Source: Myxococcota bacterium (GTDB lineage Bacteria > Myxococcota > Polyangia > GCA-2747355 > JAKLHH01). Taken from it: a DNA stretch of 9,017 nucleotides. Under the pieces are notes generated by a model. That model made no database searches, was not told the DNA's origin, and worked only from the letters and a program-made list of their open reading frames with translations. The stretch spans positions 1 to 9,017 of the forward strand of contig JAKLHH010000234.1 in the NCBI GenBank assembly GCA_022710245.1, written 5' to 3'. The stretch's first letter is position 1; every line of letters begins with the position of its first letter. This document shows positions 5,909 to 9,017 of this stretch, piece by piece. A program made the translations under genes and the position numbers.

Positions 5909-7604
5909 GCCCCTGCCCGTCGCCCCGGCCGCGACCGGGGAGGTGGTGGCGCCGCTCGACGAGGCGCCGCGCGGCCGCCCGAGGCTGCCCCCGTCTCAGC
6001 GCGTCTGGGCCGGGTGGCACGTCCTCGGCCTGCTCGTCTTCTTCGCCACCCTGGCGGGCGCGCTGGTCCTCGTCCTGCCCGACCGCGAGATGGTCGGCCG
6101 CTTCTACGAGACCGACGGTCGCCGCGCGCTCGCGCTCGGGATCTACGAGCGCGAGGCCGATGCGAACCCGCGCAACTACCGCATCCGCCTGCGCCTGGCG
6201 CACCTGCGCCTGGGGATGGGGGACGCCGCGGACGCCATCCGCCGCTACGCGGAGGTGGCGCGGCTGCGGCCGAAGGACGTCCCTCTCCACCGCGAGCTGG
6301 CGGAGCTCTACCGCAGCGTCGGCAACATGCGCGGGATGCTGAGCGCGTACGAGGTGCTCGGCCGCCTGCTGCCGAAGGACCTCGACGTGCACCTCATGCT
6401 CGCCGACTTCTACCGCTGGTACGAGGACGACGTGAAGCTCGCGCTGCAGCTGAAGCTCGTCGTCGAGCTGGACCCGAAGGACCAGGAGGCCCAGGACGAG
6501 CTCCTCGCCATCCTGCTCTTCCAGCACCGCTACCCCGAGGCGATCAAGGTCGTCGCGGCGCTCGCCGCCCGGGCGCCGGACCAGCCGCACACCCACGAGC
6601 TCCTGGCCGACCTCTACCGGCGCACCGGCGAGCTGGAGAAGGCGATCGCGGAGTACAAGCTCCTGAGCAAGCTCGAGCCGGCCAAGCAGCGGCACCGCGA
6701 CGACCTGGTCGCCGTCCTCTCCGAGGCCAAGCGCTGGAACGACGTGATCGCGCTCTACAAGGGCTGGATCCGCGAGCACCCCGAGGATCTCAAGCTGCAC
6801 AAGGAGCTCGCCGAGGTCTTCGCGCACCTGGGGATGGTGGCGAAGGAGCTGGAGACCTACGAGCGCCTGGTCAAGGAGCGGCCGCACGACCGCGAGCTGC
6901 GCCGGACCCTCGGCGACCTCTACAGCTGGAACGACAGGCCCAAGGAGGCGGTGGCCCAGTACGAGGCGCTGGTGCGGCTCGCGCCCGGCGACAGGCGGTC
7001 CCTGCGCACGCTCGCCGAGCTCTACAGCTGGTCGGGGCAGGAGGCGAAGGCGATGGAGGTCTACCTCAAGCTCCTCGGGATGGAGCCGGGCAACCTCGAG
7101 CTGCGCAAGCAGGTCGCCGAGTACCTGACCTTCGTCGACCGCGAGCGGGAGGCGATCAAGCACTACGAGGTGCTGGTCAAGGCGCGGCCGAAGGACCTCG
7201 CGCTCCGCGAGCGCCTCGCCGAGCTCTTCGCCAACACCAACCAGGAGGCGCGGGCGATCGCCGAGTACGAGGAGCTGCTGCGCCTGCAACCTGGCAACGA
7301 GAAGGTGATGCGCAGGCTGGCCCGCGCGCAGGGCGACGCGGGCAAGGACCCGCAGGCGCTCGGCATCTACAAGCAGCTGGTGGCGAGGAACAAGGACGAC
7401 CTGGAGAGCTGGCGCAAGATCGCCAGCCTCGCCGAGTCGCTCGACAAGCTCGACGACGCGCTCAAGGCGAACCAGAACGTGACGCGCCTGCTTCGCGCCA
7501 AGGGCAAGAAGGACAAGGCGGCGCAGACCGAGGAGTCGCCAGCCGACGAGGAGGCGCGCCGCAAGAAGAAGGAGTTCGGGCTGCCGCCCGAGAAGAGCCG
7601 CTGA
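5901..7604 (+). CDS. Single-span membrane protein with long TPR array, Pel-like locus scaffold
   Basis: The protein has 567 residues. The N-terminal 37 residues are Pro-rich and probably cytoplasmic. One hydrophobic segment at about 40-60 (HVLGLLVFFATLAGALVLVL) is followed by about a dozen TPR units (about 74-530), placing the array in the periplasm. Typical TPR positions are visible, for example AIRRYAEVARLRPKD, AIAEYKLLSKLEP and AVAQYEALVRLAPGD. Two neighbouring units share LYSW (341-344 and 375-378), exactly 34 residues apart. The tail (about 531-567) is Lys/Glu-rich and likely disordered. It overlaps the deacetylase gene by 8 nt. In Pel systems, TPR regions of PelB bind PelA and guide the polymer, and PelE is a membrane TPR protein. 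This protein resembles a PelB TPR arm with no beta-barrel, or an enlarged PelE; the sequence alone does not decide. The fold is certain and the partner assignment is inference. Confidence 0.85.
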   Translation: MAEPLPVAPAATGEVVAPLDEAPRGRPRLPPSQRVWAGWHVLGLLVFFATLAGALVLVLPDREMVGRFYETDGRRALALGIYEREADANPRNYRIRLRLAHLRLGMGDAADAIRRYAEVARLRPKDVPLHRELAELYRSVGNMRGMLSAYEVLGRLLPKDLDVHLMLADFYRWYEDDVKLALQLKLVVELDPKDQEAQDELLAILLFQHRYPEAIKVVAALAARAPDQPHTHELLADLYRRTGELEKAIAEYKLLSKLEPAKQRHRDDLVAVLSEAKRWNDVIALYKGWIREHPEDLKLHKELAEVFAHLGMVAKELETYERLVKERPHDRELRRTLGDLYSWNDRPKEAVAQYEALVRLAPGDRRSLRTLAELYSWSGQEAKAMEVYLKLLGMEPGNLELRKQVAEYLTFVDREREAIKHYEVLVKARPKDLALRERLAELFANTNQEARAIAEYEELLRLQPGNEKVMRRLARAQGDAGKDPQALGIYKQLVARNKDDLESWRKIASLAESLDKLDDALKANQNVTRLLRAKGKKDKAAQTEESPADEEARRKKKEFGLPPEKSR

Positions 7605-7634
7605 TGAGCGACCAGCGACCGCGCTGCCGCCTCC

Positions 7635-7641
7635 GGAGAGG
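7635..7641 (+). promoter_or_regulatory. Ribosome-binding site choosing ATG 7649 for the secreted TPR protein
   Basis: GGAGAGG ends 7 nt before ATG 7649 but only 1 nt before ATG 7643. The far-upstream ATG at 7604, which overlaps the previous stop codon by one base, has only a weak AGAAG-like site. The site therefore favours 7649, which also gives the most compact signal peptide. Confidence 0.5.
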
Positions 7642-7648
7642 CATGATC

Positions 7649-8533
7649 ATGACGCGAGCCTGCACCTGGACCCTGATCGCCCTCTTGCTGCTGCCCGGCC
7701 TCGCCCTCGCGCGTGCGCAGGACGAGGAGGAGGAGAAGCAGCCCGAGCTCACCGAGGCGCAGCGGCAGGGTGAGCTGCGCCGCGCGCAGGAGAAGACCGC
7801 GGAGCTCCTCGAGGGCAAGGAGGACCTCAAGGGCGCGCTGGCGGCCTGGCGCGAGCTCCTCGAGGCCGACGTCACCAACGCGCGCTACCTCGCCAACTTC
7901 GTCCGCCTCCTCGTCGAGCTGAAGCGCTTCAAGGAGGCGCTCCCGCCAGCGCAGCGGCTGATCCAGCTGCAGCCCGCGGACACCAAGGCGCGGCTGCTCC
8001 TCGTCACCGTGCTGACCAGCCTCGACCGGCCGGCCGAGGCGCTCCCTCACCTCGAGTGGCTCAAGCAGCGGGCGCCGAACGACGCTGAGCTGCGCAAGGA
8101 GCTGGTCTCGGCCTACGAGGCCCTCAAGCGGCCCGCGGAGGCCCTGCGGCAGCTCGACTGGCTGATCGCGCGCGAGCCGGCGAACGTCGAGTACCGGCTG
8201 ACGCGGGCCGAGCTCCTCGCTGACCTCGGCCGTGACCGGGAGCAGCTCGCCGAGCTCTCGAACCTCCTGCCGCGCGTCGCGGGGGCGAAGCGGGGCGCCA
8301 TCCACAAGCAGCTCGGGGAGCTCTACTTCCACGAGGAGGACTTCGAGAAGGCGGAGGTGGAGCTGAAGGCGGCGCAGCGGCTCTTGCCCGGCGACGCCCA
8401 CTGCCGCGACCTGCTCCGCCAGATCGACGAGGCCCGCAAGGCAGCCCGGCGCCGCAGCGCCGAGGAGCTGCGCGAGGCGGAGCGCTTCTCCGACTGGCTG
8501 GGCGACATGCAGGACCGCGGGGAGGACTTCTAG
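7649..8533 (+). CDS. Secreted (periplasmic) TPR protein of the Pel-like locus
   Basis: The protein has 294 residues from ATG 7649. It begins with a classic Sec signal peptide: MTRACTWT, a hydrophobic core LIALLLLPGLALA, then a likely signal peptidase I cut after ARA (residue 23) ahead of an acidic start QDEEEEK. No lipobox cysteine follows the core, so a soluble periplasmic protein is expected. The mature part is nearly all TPR-like helices (about 57-265), e.g. KGALAAWRELLEADVTN, RFKEALPPAQRLIQLQPAD, RPAEALRQLDWLIAREPAN and DFEKAEVELKAAQRLLPGD, ending in a charged helix (265-294). ATG 7604 is an alternative start that would add 15 Arg-rich residues. The same frame is open much further upstream, but that is the shadow of the previous TPR gene. 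Sitting between the TPR membrane protein and the PelD-like gene, it is likely a periplasmic scaffold for export or deacetylation. It could correspond to part of PelB or to a locus-specific subunit. I do not recognise a named family. Confidence 0.85.
   Translation: MTRACTWTLIALLLLPGLALARAQDEEEEKQPELTEAQRQGELRRAQEKTAELLEGKEDLKGALAAWRELLEADVTNARYLANFVRLLVELKRFKEALPPAQRLIQLQPADTKARLLLVTVLTSLDRPAEALPHLEWLKQRAPNDAELRKELVSAYEALKRPAEALRQLDWLIAREPANVEYRLTRAELLADLGRDREQLAELSNLLPRVAGAKRGAIHKQLGELYFHEEDFEKAEVELKAAQRLLPGDAHCRDLLRQIDEARKAARRRSAEELREAERFSDWLGDMQDRGEDF
8519..8526 (+). promoter_or_regulatory. Strong ribosome-binding site at the end of the secreted TPR gene
   Basis: GGGGAGGA lies 6 nt before GTG 8533, which shares one base with the TAG stop of the upstream gene. 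A second site, GGAG at 8535-8538, lies 6 nt before ATG 8545 in the same frame. Either start is credible; they differ by four residues. Confidence 0.5.
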
Positions 8534-8544
8534 TGGAGCCTGCG

Positions 8545-9017
8545 ATGAGCCAGGACGCCCTCCAGGGGCCAGAGGCGGGGCCGCAGCGGACGGGGCCGCA
8601 GCGGACGGGGCCGCAGCCAGTGGCGCCGCGCCGCTCCATCTGGCAGCGCCAGATCAAGCCGCACGCCTACATCGGCGAGACCATCCTGCTGATCGGCGTG
8701 ATGGCCGTGCTGAACCTGGCCTTCATGCCGGCGCAGCCCGGCTTCATGGGGATCGAGCCGAACCCCTTCTGGGTGCCGGTCCTGCTGATGGTGGTGCGCT
8801 ACGGCTTCCGCGCGAGCCTCCTCGCCGGGGCGCTGGCCGCGGCCACCTACATGACGCTGCTCACCATCCGCGTCCGCGAGAACGTGCTCGGCTTCCGCGA
8901 CCTGATGACCTGGACCTACGCCAAGTCCGCGGTGCTCTTCATCCTCGTCGGCACCGCGCTCGGCATCCTGGTCGAGCGCCACCGGGCCCGCATCCGCCGC
9001 CTGACGCAGGAGAACGA
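8545..9017 (+). CDS. pelD: PelD-like inner-membrane protein, N-terminal part (cut by window end)
   Basis: Only 157 codons are visible. A Pro/Gln/Arg-rich cytoplasmic N-terminus carries a GPQRT repeat (about 12-24). A PelD-like membrane region follows, with hydrophobic segments at about 43-61 (IGETILLIGVMAVLNLAFM), 75-86 (FWVPVLLMVVRY), 90-108 and 128-143 (SAVLFILVGTALGILV). The last runs into a charged, probably coiled-coil helix, ERHRARIRRLTQEN. The stretch EPNPFWVPVLLMVVRYG resembles the conserved membrane signature of PelD. In Pseudomonas, PelD has four membrane helices, a GAF domain and a degenerate GGDEF domain whose I-site binds c-di-GMP to switch on Pel synthesis. Those domains would lie beyond 9017 and cannot be confirmed here. 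A sensor with the same membrane layout but another output is the main alternative. Start: ATG 8545, or GTG 8533 with the stronger ribosome-binding site. Confidence 0.7.
   Translation, partial: MSQDALQGPEAGPQRTGPQRTGPQPVAPRRSIWQRQIKPHAYIGETILLIGVMAVLNLAFMPAQPGFMGIEPNPFWVPVLLMVVRYGFRASLLAGALAAATYMTLLTIRVRENVLGFRDLMTWTYAKSAVLFILVGTALGILVERHRARIRRLTQEN
8577..8617 (+). repeat. In-frame 15-bp tandem repeat (GPQRT) in the PelD-like N-terminus
   Basis: The unit GGGGCCGCAGCGGAC occurs perfectly at 8577-8591 and 8592-8606, with a partial third copy at 8607-8617. It encodes GPQRT GPQRT GPQ in the cytoplasmic tail ahead of the first membrane helix. The perfect identity of copies suggests a recent duplication or ongoing slippage. 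Confidence 0.85.

Noticed and set aside
5883..7289. 468-codon minus-strand open frame opposite the TPR array (and a similar one at 7367-8401)
   Set aside because: Val/Leu/Glu/Gln-rich antisense shadow of repeated TPR codons, with no independent ribosome-binding site or motif.
6014..7648. Upstream extension of the secreted TPR frame, making an 839-residue protein
   Set aside because: The added part is an out-of-frame shadow of the preceding TPR gene. The signal peptide and ribosome-binding site show that the real start is near 7649.

Overview
The window comes from a very G+C-rich bacterium: third codon positions are almost all G or C, GTG starts are common, and every strand is full of spurious long open frames. 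A sigma-32 gene, an FHA-GAF signalling protein with a very long Pro/Ala linker, and a Pel-like exopolysaccharide locus together suggest a Myxococcota/Deltaproteobacteria-type organism. That taxonomic guess is inference only. All convincing genes lie on the + strand and coding density is very high. No RNA gene, insertion sequence or CRISPR array was seen.

Region 1 (1-1874) is a housekeeping pair. The first gene is a heat-shock sigma factor (rpoH) that is cut by the left edge. It is followed, probably with translational coupling, by rsmI, the 16S rRNA C1402 2'-O-methyltransferase. This RsmI has an unusual acidic N-terminal extension encoded by a 15/30-bp tandem repeat.

Region 2 (1875-1982) is the only real intergenic gap before the second group of genes. 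It holds a 24-bp tandem repeat whose first copy begins with the rsmI stop codon. The end of the second copy supplies the first T of a perfect TTGACA -35 element, followed 17 bp later by GATCAT. A good ribosome-binding site then precedes the next gene.

Region 3 (1983-9017) looks like one transcription unit with short gaps or overlaps. It encodes an FHA-linker-GAF protein, a membrane-anchored PelA-like polysaccharide deacetylase that lacks the N-terminal glycoside hydrolase domain of classical PelA, a single-span membrane protein with a long periplasmic TPR array, a secreted TPR protein, and the start of a PelD-like membrane protein that runs off the right edge. In known Pel systems PelD is the c-di-GMP receptor of the synthase complex, PelA deacetylates the polymer in the periplasm, and TPR proteins (PelB, PelE) act as scaffolds. 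The locus therefore reads as a divergent Pel-type exopolysaccharide biosynthesis/export operon. It appears to be fronted by a phosphothreonine-reading FHA-GAF protein that is not part of the canonical pel operon. The glycosyltransferase (PelF), the flippase-like PelG and any outer-membrane porin would have to lie beyond position 9017 or elsewhere.
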